64,000 nt of DNA, taken from assembly GCA_028554795.2 (NCBI GenBank), contig CM068825.1:95404451-95468450 (forward strand). The letters are read 5' to 3'. Origin of the DNA: Sinohyriopsis cumingii (Eukaryota > Mollusca > Bivalvia > Unionida > Unionidae). Positions 34,883-42,221 of the stretch are shown piece after piece; position 1 is the first letter of the stretch, and each line of letters begins with the position of its first letter. The notes beneath the pieces were generated by a model. That model ran no database searches. It worked only from the letters and a program-made list of their open reading frames with translations, and had not been told where the DNA came from. A program made the position numbers and the translations under genes.

Positions 34883-35824
34883 TTAATCATCCACTAACTC
34901 GTCTATGAGCGTTCGATATGCATTAATGTCCATAATACCGCCCGCAAATAAACGCTTGCAAATATCAGCGGCCTCATTGATTATTTCCGGAGAGTTATTT
35001 CCGGCTCGTTTTCCTCCGATTAGTACTTCCAGCCGTGATATATCACTGAGAACACTATTAGGACAGGTAACGCCGTAGGATTCTTTACCAACAGAGTATC
35101 CTTTTCCTTTTTTTGGTGTTATACTCTTAACTTCCTTGTGGAATGCGTCGTAATCGGATTTACTACGATGTGGTAATGCATCTTTATGTTTACTCGCTAA
35201 ATACACTATTCTTGCCCAGTCCTTTAACGACTTTATATTTTTCTCGTAACCGCTATTGATATGCTTCTTATCTCGTATGCTCTTAGCAAAATTGTTGGCA
35301 GCAAAATTAATTAATTCTTCCCTGTTGCTGAAGCCTCTAATTTGATCTATTGTGCTCTTCTTGAGTACAATACGGGGTATATTCCCTTCTTTTTCTTCCG
35401 GTATTTCTTCTTCTGGTGTTTCTTCGGGTATTTCTTCTTCTGGTTCTTTCGCAGTAGCACCTAGTTCTTCTTCGTCGGCCATTGTAACATAAGGTTCTTG
35501 TGGTTCGGTTATAGCGAGTGGTGGTGGCCTCCGTGTTGTAGCAGCCGCTATTTTTGCAGGGAGTGTTTCTAAAGACCTTTTTGTTTGTTCGGTCTGAGTT
35601 GCTATCTTTTCAAGCGCACCAAGAACGGGTACAGTTACCGCCGTAACATCCTTAGTCGCTTTAGTTACCGGGGCAAATAACTGTTCACTTCCAACAGCAA
35701 AATCAGTTTGCATTTGTTGTCGCGTTTGAAGTTTCTCTCTCACTCTGTCTCGTAACGGTATAAACTTTCTAAGCGCTGCTAGTCGCTCTCTGGCTAGCCG
35801 AGTAGTAAGTGATTCACCTACCAT
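34883..35824 (-). CDS. Conserved virion-array protein, function unknown
   Basis: 313 residues, start ATG at 35824. Regions in order: a basic helical N-terminus (1-40); an Ala/Thr-rich segment; an acidic Glu/Pro-rich linker (about 118-147, 'EEEIPEETPEEEIPEEKE'); then a helical C-terminal domain with 'KKGKGYSVGKESYG' (238-251) and 'LIGGKRAGNNSPEI' (268-281). Residues 268-272 (LIGG-K) fit the second adenain consensus, (M/I/L)xGG-x, so it may be a protease substrate. The C-terminal domain resembles proteins found next to capsid genes in other Polinton-like elements, but no biochemical role is known to me; scaffold or core is a guess. The start is preceded by 'aatttacaataATG'. Confidence 0.55.
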   Translation of the reverse strand: MVGESLTTRLARERLAALRKFIPLRDRVREKLQTRQQMQTDFAVGSEQLFAPVTKATKDVTAVTVPVLGALEKIATQTEQTKRSLETLPAKIAAATTRRPPPLAITEPQEPYVTMADEEELGATAKEPEEEIPEETPEEEIPEEKEGNIPRIVLKKSTIDQIRGFSNREELINFAANNFAKSIRDKKHINSGYEKNIKSLKDWARIVYLASKHKDALPHRSKSDYDAFHKEVKSITPKKGKGYSVGKESYGVTCPNSVLSDISRLEVLIGGKRAGNNSPEIINEAADICKRLFAGGIMDINAYRTLIDELVDD

Positions 35825-35848
35825 TATTGTAAATTGATCCGCAATTTT

Positions 35849-36229
35849 CTAATTTTCCGCCGAGTGTACCATCGGGGGTTCCACGGAGTTTTCGTCTATA
35901 ATCCTTCTAATGTTTTTGATCTTACTAGAAATCTCCCGGCGTCGTTCATAAACACGTCCGAGTTTTTTTCGTATTATTTCAACGGCAGTAAATAGTCCAA
36001 TGAATGCATTTGCGTCATTGTGGTACAAGTTTTCATTGATCGTATGTTGTAATCGTTTTATAAAAAAGTACTCGCGGGCCAGGGTAAAACGCCCCCGTTT
36101 CGACTGTTCGTTAATAATCTCATAATCGGATAATATTTTTTCACTGTCGAGACCATCAGATAATTCAATTCCTTGATTTTTTAATTTTGAAATCTCGGCT
36201 AATATATTATTGATGTCTTCGATATTCAT
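35849..36229 (-). CDS. Small helical protein, unknown
   Basis: 126 residues from ATG 36229. The frame is open upstream to 36337, but an in-frame leader with 'FIFFYLKTRCSIRI' looks non-coding, and the AT-rich bases before 36229 ('tataagaataATG') resemble the other start regions. It is predicted almost wholly alpha-helical and charged, with 'KILSDYEIINEQSKRGRF' and 'RRREISSKIKNIRRI'. No family recognised. It lies at the head of the virion array, between the free HNH endonuclease and the 313-residue gene. Confidence 0.55.
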   Translation of the reverse strand: MNIEDINNILAEISKLKNQGIELSDGLDSEKILSDYEIINEQSKRGRFTLAREYFFIKRLQHTINENLYHNDANAFIGLFTAVEIIRKKLGRVYERRREISSKIKNIRRIIDENSVEPPMVHSAEN

Positions 36230-36344
36230 TATTCTTATAGAACATCTTGTTTTTAAATAAAAAAAAATGAAACCCCGTGTATCAATCCCGAGGTGTTCAA
36301 CAATACTGAATACTTTGTTTTCTTCCGGAATGGACAATTTATTG

Positions 36345-36878
36345 TCATGGCGACTTCGTCAGCGCCATAGGCGCCGGTGACTTCGTATCTATATATGAAA
36401 ATCGAATTCTATGCCCGGTCTTTTTTGAGATTGCTGTTTGATATACTCGTTCTGCTACTTTTCGTATTGAGGCGATACAAATGTCAAAGTATCTACTGGC
36501 TTCATTCATCGACTGAAATATTTTTTCCTCGTGAGTTGTTGTATCAAATGACTTTACGGGTTTTGCTTTCTTTGGGTATTTACCGGTTTGGCCTTTTTTG
36601 GTATTTTGACTCTGCGAGACAGCTTGCAAGTTTATAAGAGAATTATCAGTCTTATTATTATTAATATGATCAATCACAAGTCCATTTTCGATTAATCCGT
36701 TGAATACCTCAAATACCGCCCTATGAACATGGTACTTCTTCTTTCCGGCACCAAACATCAGATACCCCTGATTACTTACGGTACCAACCGGCTTCTTCAG
36801 TTTGCGGTTTCTAACAATGCCGTCGCGAGATGCCTCGTAATTGACGAGCAAGGGGTGAGGTCTGAACTCTTGGTCCAT
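36345..36878 (-). CDS. Free-standing HNH endonuclease with NUMOD-like domain
   Basis: 177 residues, start ATG at 36878. An HNH_3-type core spans about 48-85: 'YHVHRAVFEVFNG', then 'VIDHINNNKTDNSLINLQ' with Asp70-His71 and the Asn residues of the motif. A C-terminal helix-turn-helix-like segment (about 107-140, 'SMNEASRYFDICIASIRKV') resembles the NUMOD1 DNA-binding module of homing endonucleases, followed by 'GHRIRFSYI'. It would cut DNA at a recognised site. In phages and large DNA viruses such genes are often selfish passengers. Here it lies between the zinc-finger gene and the virion genes. Frame intact. Whether it serves the element or is a homing gene is not clear. Confidence 0.82.
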   Translation of the reverse strand: MDQEFRPHPLLVNYEASRDGIVRNRKLKKPVGTVSNQGYLMFGAGKKKYHVHRAVFEVFNGLIENGLVIDHINNNKTDNSLINLQAVSQSQNTKKGQTGKYPKKAKPVKSFDTTTHEEKIFQSMNEASRYFDICIASIRKVAERVYQTAISKKTGHRIRFSYIDTKSPAPMALTKSP

Positions 36879-36891
36879 TTATATAATAATA

Positions 36892-37233
36892 CTACTTGTC
36901 TAATTTATTATTTGGTTTAATTATGAATCTTTCAACGTAGTCTTGGGGGGTTTTGATGACGAAGTCAGCGGTGGGGTCAATGACGGCGTTTTTTATTCGT
37001 TTGTCATAATAGCGTTTTAGTTCCCTGTATCGCTTTCCGCCACAATTGATACACAACTGCGATTTTCCTCTTACACCGACGTGGCAAACCAAGCACGGGA
37101 GGGGGCCAAGAGAACCATTACGAACGCTTTGTAAATGGTACCCGCAGAATTCACCTCTACATGATTTATTGCACGGGGTTGTCGACCCAATCATCAACCA
37201 TTTGCAGTGATTCATTATACTATATTCTTTCAT
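36892..37233 (-). CDS. Small Cys-rich zinc-binding protein
   Basis: 113 residues from ATG 37233, or 107 from ATG 37215, where the conserved-looking part starts ('MNHCKW'). Cysteines at 10, 21, 25, 30, 47, 50, 61 and 64 with His33 suggest two zinc sites: 'PCNKSCRGEFCGYH', then 'PCLVC' paired with 'CINCGGKRYRELKRYY'. The tail is basic. No enzyme motif. It is divergently paired with the polymerase gene, start codons only 21 bp apart, which suggests early expression and a role in DNA binding or transcription; that role is inference. Confidence 0.65.
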   Translation of the reverse strand: MKEYSIMNHCKWLMIGSTTPCNKSCRGEFCGYHLQSVRNGSLGPLPCLVCHVGVRGKSQLCINCGGKRYRELKRYYDKRIKNAVIDPTADFVIKTPQDYVERFIIKPNNKLDK

Positions 37234-37254
37234 TTAAATACTTGTTTTAATTAT
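37234..37254. promoter_or_regulatory. Minimal bidirectional start region
   Basis: Only 21 AT-rich bases ('taaatacttgttttaattat') separate ATG 37233 on the minus strand from ATG 37255 on the plus strand. If the minus gene begins at 37215 the gap is 39 bp. Promoters for the polymerase and zinc-finger genes must lie here or inside the coding ends. Confidence 0.5.
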
Positions 37255-38562
37255 ATGGATGAGTTCGAGAGATTGGCAGCAATTAAGCCCTGGAAAAATA
37301 TTAAGTTCAATCTCGATAGAGTCCTCAAGGACACACCAAAAGCGTTAATAAACGATAAAACCCTGTTGAGTAAAATACGCGATTGTATCAATGAATTCAA
37401 ACGTGATGGTGCATCTCATAGTTGGTCAACATTTCGAATTGATGGTGTTGTTGATGCTACCATGAACGACAACCGCGCAGCAATGATAATATCACAACTT
37501 GACGGTAAAAAGTATTTCTTCAGAGTAAAATTCATTGTCCGGGTGGAATCAGGTGATTGGATCATACGTGATAAATTTGAACCAGTTCTCAGCGACAAGA
37601 AAACAGTCACTGTCAGCCGCGACTCCAAGCCGGGGTTGTTAACCGGAATTGACAGACCATACTATGAACGAGCGTATCCTGAAACAGCAGTTGTTTATGG
37701 AATATACCCGTTAAATAAGAAACCTGATATCGGAAAACTGAAACCGATGAAACAGTCAACGGGGATAAATTGTGTAGCAGAACGAATAATAGAGCATTTT
37801 ACAAATGCGTGTCGAGGAAACAAATTGACTGATTTACGACGTAGCAAAATCAACCAGTGGGAACTAACCGTAAAAGAGCGTGGAGCGACCATCAGCGACA
37901 TAGCGAGATTAGAAACATCGCTGAGATTTCCAATAACCGTTACAACGATAACCGGTGAAGTATTATACGAATCAAAGTATAAATCGAAGGGAGCCCCAAT
38001 CAAAATTATCGATCATAACGAACACGCATGGACGCCCGCGATCACAATATTTCCACGGGATAGAACAGTAAAGTATATACCCGAAGAATTTTTAGGAGAA
38101 GAATTCTCCAAGGACGGTTTTCTCGCGGAGAGGAAACTATTTGATGCTATTGCCTACTTGTGTAAAAACGACCCTGTATCAGTGTGGTTACTTCGCAGCG
38201 CTGAAAACGATGCGGATACCTTTGATCAGTTTGTAAGACCAAACGGCGAATTATATCGCACTGAAGCATTTCACAACAGGATGAAAAAAACCGCCATGGA
38301 ATTTGAAGAGCATGATGAACAACTGCTAACAAATTGTTTTACGATTCCATCGGTTGTAGCTCATGTTGCAGCAAGGAAAAATGCGTGGAGACCAACGCGC
38401 AAGGAATTTCTACCGGATGTACAATCCAGTTGTTTGGAATACTATCACGGTGGACTATGGAACACTGAATACAACCGCGACGCTATGATCTCGGTTGATA
38501 TGGTTGCCTGTTATCCAGCGAGTTTTCTCGGGTATGGATCCGCCGCTAAGTACTTGAAATGA
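37255..38562 (+). CDS. Family B DNA polymerase, N-terminal part with motif A
   Basis: 435 residues from ATG 37255. The N-terminal 400 residues are an accessory region with 'NCVAERIIEHF' (about 175-186) and 'IIDHNEHAW' (about 252-260). I do not see clear ExoI-III proofreading motifs. The C-terminus holds palm motif A, 'SVDMVACYPASF', with Asp415 as the expected metal ligand. The frame stops at 38560-38562, only about 20 residues after motif A, so the catalytic palm is incomplete. Motifs B and C are in the next frame, which starts at 38559 (ATGA overlap, -1 relative). In related elements known to me the polymerase palm is in one chain. The split is therefore either recoding or reinitiation, or an inactivating indel. 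It would replicate the element by protein priming from the ends. Confidence 0.82.
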   Translation: MDEFERLAAIKPWKNIKFNLDRVLKDTPKALINDKTLLSKIRDCINEFKRDGASHSWSTFRIDGVVDATMNDNRAAMIISQLDGKKYFFRVKFIVRVESGDWIIRDKFEPVLSDKKTVTVSRDSKPGLLTGIDRPYYERAYPETAVVYGIYPLNKKPDIGKLKPMKQSTGINCVAERIIEHFTNACRGNKLTDLRRSKINQWELTVKERGATISDIARLETSLRFPITVTTITGEVLYESKYKSKGAPIKIIDHNEHAWTPAITIFPRDRTVKYIPEEFLGEEFSKDGFLAERKLFDAIAYLCKNDPVSVWLLRSAENDADTFDQFVRPNGELYRTEAFHNRMKKTAMEFEEHDEQLLTNCFTIPSVVAHVAARKNAWRPTRKEFLPDVQSSCLEYYHGGLWNTEYNRDAMISVDMVACYPASFLGYGSAAKYLK

Positions 38563-40733
38563 CTCGTGTTGCTATTAATGGACCACTGCCTGATTTTGAT
38601 TTAACCGGATTCGCTCGCATAGTATCATTTGAATTCGCGGCAGGACTCCATCGCTGTTGCTATATTTGGATCGGTAGACACATGGCTGAAAAGAAGTGGT
38701 TGCCAATAGCGCTGCTACGGTATATGATTGATTGTAGCATGCTAGTTTCGTTGATTGTCAGTGACGCGATTATATCATACCGGGCACAGACTGAAGTCTG
38801 GTTACCAGAACCGGAGCGTCTAGATAGCATAATTGACGAGTCCAGAAAAAACATTGATGCCGACGAGGAATATATCATCGAATGGTCCAGGAGGATATTT
38901 AACCAACGAAACAGAGAGGCAAAAGATCTCGGTAGAAGAATAATTGGTAAGTTCACACAAGGTGGAAAAAACCACGACTACAAACGATATTGCTCACGGC
39001 TGATTATAGATGACGCAGAATATGATTTCGTAATCAAGGACGCAGTGGCAAAAAATAGATACGTGAACTGCAAAACAGCTTTCTTGTCCAATGAAACGAG
39101 GTTGGGTACAGTTGTTACCTACAGCGACGGAGACAGCCCGGCGTATCCACATTTGAGGGCGTCTATGCTGGGTTATGCCGCTATTAATTTATTCTCGATG
39201 ATAAATAGATTTCCTGACACCGCGGTTAGAGTAGCCGTTGATTCGTTTTATGTTAACGTAGCGTATAAGGGAAACGTAGCCGAGTTTACTAGTCCGGACG
39301 AGAGTTGGGGTACATGGAGAATTAAAAATGAAATACGACGCGATTATTCCCCGTCAGCAGATGTCACCGTTGAGAACAACTACTTACGCGGTGATAAATT
39401 ATCAGAATGGTCTAATGCACCATCGTGTTCTGATCCAATTTGTAGACACAAAACAGTTTATTTAAGCGGCTGTGGCGGGTCAGGAAAGACGACTCGGGCA
39501 ATTGAATTATTTCAAACGCGGGCAAGTATAATCGTGCTTACACCGACCCATAGACTAGCGCGAGAGATAAAACAACGAAATGTTGACGCCGTTACTTATC
39601 ACAGCTTTTTTCGATACAGCGGCGGTGAGTGGACTCCTGATCGAATGGGTGAAAAATTTATTCCCGACATTATCATCTGGGATGAGATATGTACTGTTTC
39701 GTTAGATACTTTACAAATGTTTCTTGAGTGGTTGTTGCGCGCGAATACAGCGGTAATCATGTGTGGGGACCATGGCCAACCACCACCATTTGTCGGCGAG
39801 GGTCCACATGATTGGTTGAGCGGGTTCGTAGACTATTATGAAGAAACCGATACTGATTACCGGGCACTTGATGAACAACTGCGCGAGGTTAAAAAACTAA
39901 TCAGATTACAGCCGGATAGAGTTCAATGTGAAATAATCCGCGAGGTGATTCCGGAAACGCCGTTGAATGAATTCTGGGAAACATGGAGACCAAACGATTT
40001 GATTGTAGCGAGTAGAAAGATAGTCAGAGACACACTTCAGCGGAAGTTGTTTACGTTGCATAAGGAAAAGTTTCCAACGCGTCCAGTGCCGTTATGTTAT
40101 AGACCCGCGGACACACGGCGGCAGAACATTGAAGTTGAAATTCCAGCCCCGACAGCGTCGGGAACAAAAAAACAAATTCTCGTGCTGAATGATATCGTGC
40201 TCGTTGATATCAGCGTCGTCGAGGACGCGCTACGTGCTGATAAATCCCCGTGGACGCTAGGATACGCAACAACAATACATTCCTCGCAGGGACTAACCAT
40301 CACGGACACAATTGTTTGGATGGTTGATAATCGCATCGAATGGTCGAATCTAGTCTATCTTGCAGTGTCCCGAGTACGAAGGATAAATCAGCTTCGAAGA
40401 ATTGTTGTTGACGGAGCCGGTGACGGAGTCACTGACGAAGCCGGCGACAAAGTCACCATCGATGCAAGCGTCATTGATAGAAAACTCTCGGGTTACCGCC
40501 AACAGGATAAAAAAAAACAGCGGCGTTTTGATATTGATGCCGAATTAATAATCTCGCTACGACAACAACAGAATAATCACTGCGCGAGTTGCAATTGTAT
40601 AATGAGTTGGCGTTATTCGGATAAAGACACTCGCCAATTTACCGTGGATAGGATCGATAACAGTCTCGGTCATGTCAAAAACAATGTGAGGTTGACATGT
40701 CTTGAGTGTAATAGACGCAACGGCGCTAGTTAA
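38559..40733 (+). CDS. Polymerase B C-terminal part fused to SF1 helicase and HNH domain
   Basis: 724 residues. Polymerase section (1-240): motif-B-like 'RRIIGKFTQGG' (126-136), then 'HLRASMLGYAAINLFSM' (198-214) and motif C 'RVAVDSFYV' (224-232). Here the usual D-T-D-S is V-D-S, keeping the key second Asp (228). Helicase section (about 295-610): Walker A 'GCGGSGKTT' (304-312), Walker B 'IIIWDE' (371-376), motif III 'GDHGQPPP' (403-410), motif V 'TIHSSQGLT' (572-580), motif VI 'YLAVSRVR' (600-607), a Pif1/RecD-like arrangement. C-terminal HNH section: 'CASC' (675-678), 'VDRIDN' (696-701), His705, 'CLECN' (714-718). The ATG overlaps the upstream stop as ATGA. The stop (40731-40733) overlaps the integrase end tail to tail by 8 bp. 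A polymerase-helicase-nuclease chain would carry out strand displacement and processing at the ends. Confidence 0.85.
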   Translation: MTRVAINGPLPDFDLTGFARIVSFEFAAGLHRCCYIWIGRHMAEKKWLPIALLRYMIDCSMLVSLIVSDAIISYRAQTEVWLPEPERLDSIIDESRKNIDADEEYIIEWSRRIFNQRNREAKDLGRRIIGKFTQGGKNHDYKRYCSRLIIDDAEYDFVIKDAVAKNRYVNCKTAFLSNETRLGTVVTYSDGDSPAYPHLRASMLGYAAINLFSMINRFPDTAVRVAVDSFYVNVAYKGNVAEFTSPDESWGTWRIKNEIRRDYSPSADVTVENNYLRGDKLSEWSNAPSCSDPICRHKTVYLSGCGGSGKTTRAIELFQTRASIIVLTPTHRLAREIKQRNVDAVTYHSFFRYSGGEWTPDRMGEKFIPDIIIWDEICTVSLDTLQMFLEWLLRANTAVIMCGDHGQPPPFVGEGPHDWLSGFVDYYEETDTDYRALDEQLREVKKLIRLQPDRVQCEIIREVIPETPLNEFWETWRPNDLIVASRKIVRDTLQRKLFTLHKEKFPTRPVPLCYRPADTRRQNIEVEIPAPTASGTKKQILVLNDIVLVDISVVEDALRADKSPWTLGYATTIHSSQGLTITDTIVWMVDNRIEWSNLVYLAVSRVRRINQLRRIVVDGAGDGVTDEAGDKVTIDASVIDRKLSGYRQQDKKKQRRFDIDAELIISLRQQQNNHCASCNCIMSWRYSDKDTRQFTVDRIDNSLGHVKNNVRLTCLECNRRNGAS

Positions 40734-41670
40734 GACCACGTGGGGGCAATTGAGTATCGTTAGGTATCACTTGTAGTTGCTCGCGTGTAAATCCGCGCTG
40801 AGGAGCAGTTGAATCCAGTCTATAGATCGGTGGTCTACCAGTTGATCGTGTTATCGTTGATATGTTATGTGTGGTAACACTCCAAATAGGATCAGTAGCC
40901 CTTTTTTTACCGCCTTCAAGCTCTCCTGGTTCATATAGATATCTAACAGTGACATCGCCAAGAATCGGCTTGGAAACGCTATTTATTTTTGATTTTCCGG
41001 GTATATACTCGTATTTAATCGCGTCGCTGGGCTTCATGTTGATTGCTCGGGTAATCTCGTTATTTAACGCTGCAATTACACCTGGCAACCTTTTAACCCA
41101 TTCACGAGATCGTTTTTCTTGGATGAATTCCTTCGCGTATTGATATCCAAATAACCGTTCAGCGAGAGTCTGATTGAATCGTTCAACAATTGCCTGATCA
41201 CGATGTAGCGCAGTATGACCTCGTCGTATCGCGACGCTATGATGTTTCAGCGTTGATAAAACAGCGCCGCGAAATTCACTACCGGGATCAACTTGTAATA
41301 GATTTGGCCAGCGCAGAGGGCCTCTTCGATAAATTCTTTCAAACGCAGCGGCTACTTCAGTTGCCGACTTTGTTTTTAACGGCTCCGCTTGTTTGTATCG
41401 ACTCGCAACATCAACTACGGTTAGCGCGTATTTGTAACCGTTGTCATGCGGCAAAAATAGTATATCAGCCTGATGAACTTCATTAGGTACGCTGACATCA
41501 AAGCGCGAGAAGTTGATTTGTTTAGGCGGTGGTAGATAGATTTGCCATATAGCCTGTTTGGATAACCAATTAGCCGCAGTGGTCTTTGTTACCTTTGCAG
41601 CGCTTGCAAGCTTACCAATTGCGGCCTTCCCCTTCCAGTATCCTCTCGGAGAATAATAGATGGAATCCAT
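40726..41670 (-). CDS. Retroviral-type DDE integrase
   Basis: 314 residues from ATG 41670 (the frame is open upstream to a TTG at 41709, but conserved sequence starts at 'MDSIYYSPRGYW'). The N-terminal part is a Polinton-specific helix-turn-helix region instead of a clear HHCC finger. The rve core has Asp69 in 'HQADILFL', Asp128 in 'LLQVDPGSEF' and Glu163 in 'AIVERFN', a perfect D,D(35)E spacing. The C-terminal part (about 250-314) has 'VRYLYEPGELEGGKKR' and 'PIYRLDS', a chromodomain/SH3-like end domain. It inserts the linear viral DNA into host chromosomes, giving the short target duplication seen at 28776 and 43178. All catalytic residues are present and the frame is intact. Confidence 0.96.
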   Translation of the reverse strand: MDSIYYSPRGYWKGKAAIGKLASAAKVTKTTAANWLSKQAIWQIYLPPPKQINFSRFDVSVPNEVHQADILFLPHDNGYKYALTVVDVASRYKQAEPLKTKSATEVAAAFERIYRRGPLRWPNLLQVDPGSEFRGAVLSTLKHHSVAIRRGHTALHRDQAIVERFNQTLAERLFGYQYAKEFIQEKRSREWVKRLPGVIAALNNEITRAINMKPSDAIKYEYIPGKSKINSVSKPILGDVTVRYLYEPGELEGGKKRATDPIWSVTTHNISTITRSTGRPPIYRLDSTAPQRGFTREQLQVIPNDTQLPPRGLN

Positions 41671-41692
41671 CGTTTTTCTTGGATGATTGTTA

Positions 41693-42055
41693 TTAATTAC
41701 CAGCGCCAATCATTAATTTACCTTTCATAGCCGATTTTACCAACCATGAGGCCAATTTTTCTTTGACGGATTTATCGGGAATAGCATTTAATGCGTGAAT
41801 TAATTTTACATCCGCAATATGACGCTGTTGCAGATCGCTACTTTTGTAAGCAACATCATGAGCATGACACGCCTTATCGATAGCGTTTATTGGATACTCA
41901 CCGGGTTTGGGCTGATTTTGATCATCGAGTCTAATATCTAATCGTGTTCCGGGGCCACAGTAGCTATATCCTGGGAGGTGCTTTTCTCCTGGATACTTTG
42001 CCCACGGTGTTCCGGGGAGCTTTGATAACTTGGCTGCAATATCACCTCCTCGCTT
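41693..42055 (-). CDS. Phospholipase A2 domain without its own start codon
   Basis: Reading from 42055 to a stop at 41695-41693 gives about 120 codons with no ATG; the frame is closed upstream by a stop just past 42080. It contains a Ca-loop-like 'YCGPGT' (about 32-37 of the segment) and a catalytic 'DKACHAHDVAY' (about 60-70, with the His-Asp pair), then 'IADVKLI', the arrangement of parvovirus VP1-type PLA2. Such domains let capsids breach endosomal membranes. It lies -1 relative to the zinc-ribbon gene (41938-42216), overlapping its 3' part. A sequence that could cause -1 slippage lies at 42055-42061. If not programmed, this is a frameshifted and silent domain. The stop precedes the integrase ATG by 22 bp. 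Confidence 0.75.
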   Translation of the reverse strand, partial: KRGGDIAAKLSKLPGTPWAKYPGEKHLPGYSYCGPGTRLDIRLDDQNQPKPGEYPINAIDKACHAHDVAYKSSDLQQRHIADVKLIHALNAIPDKSVKEKLASWLVKSAMKGKLMIGAGN

Positions 42056-42216
42056 TTTTTTAAAGCATCCCCGGGTCTAGCAGAAATAAATCTAAATTTC
42101 TTTGTACCGCATTGTACACACTTACCAGTAAGCGCCGATCTGTTATTTCTCGTTGTAACGGTTGTCATATCATTTGTGCCAGTACGCACTCTACACTTCA
42201 CACAATATAGATCCAT
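41938..42216 (-). CDS. Zinc-ribbon protein (probable N-terminal domain of a longer product)
   Basis: 92 codons from ATG 42216. 'YCVKCR' (4-9) and 'GKCVQCGTKK' (31-40) form a compact zinc ribbon like the DUF5679 type, followed by 'RFISARPGD'. Up to about residue 54 the sequence looks conserved. The remaining 38 residues are low-complexity (Gln-, Ser- and Glu-rich) and overlap the PLA2 frame, so they are probably the by-product of normal decoding past the slip site. The zinc ribbon may bind nucleic acid or mediate assembly. Divergently paired with the ATPase: start codons are 5 bp apart. Confidence 0.78.
   Translation of the reverse strand: MDLYCVKCRVRTGTNDMTTVTTRNNRSALTGKCVQCGTKKFRFISARPGDALKKSEEVILQPSYQSSPEHRGQSIQEKSTSQDIATVAPEHD
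41974..42061 (-). promoter_or_regulatory. Candidate -1 ribosomal frameshift signal
   Basis: On the minus strand the heptamer A_AAA_AAA (42061-42055) sits in the zinc-ribbon frame exactly as the X_XXY_YYZ rule requires. Five bases later GGAGGTG (42049-42043) can pair with CACCTCC (41980-41974), a 7-bp stem enclosing a 62-base loop. The loop has its own small hairpin (plus strand 42001-42017, CCC-CGG against CCG-GGG). Slippage by -1 leads into the PLA2 frame. The alternative is an indel in the 8-A run. Confidence 0.55.
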
Positions 42217-42221
42217 AATTT

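Noticed and set aside
35849..36337. 162-codon version of the small helical gene
   Set aside because: The first 36 codons look like leader DNA; the AT-rich start context and the composition change place the start at 36229.
38550..38562. Classical -1 slippery site at the polymerase split
   Set aside because: The only possible window contains no X_XXY_YYZ heptamer in the upstream frame; reinitiation at ATGA or an indel fits better.
40726..41709. Integrase starting at 41709
   Set aside because: That codon is TTG and the added 13 residues overlap the end of the PLA2 frame; ATG 41670 begins the conserved region.
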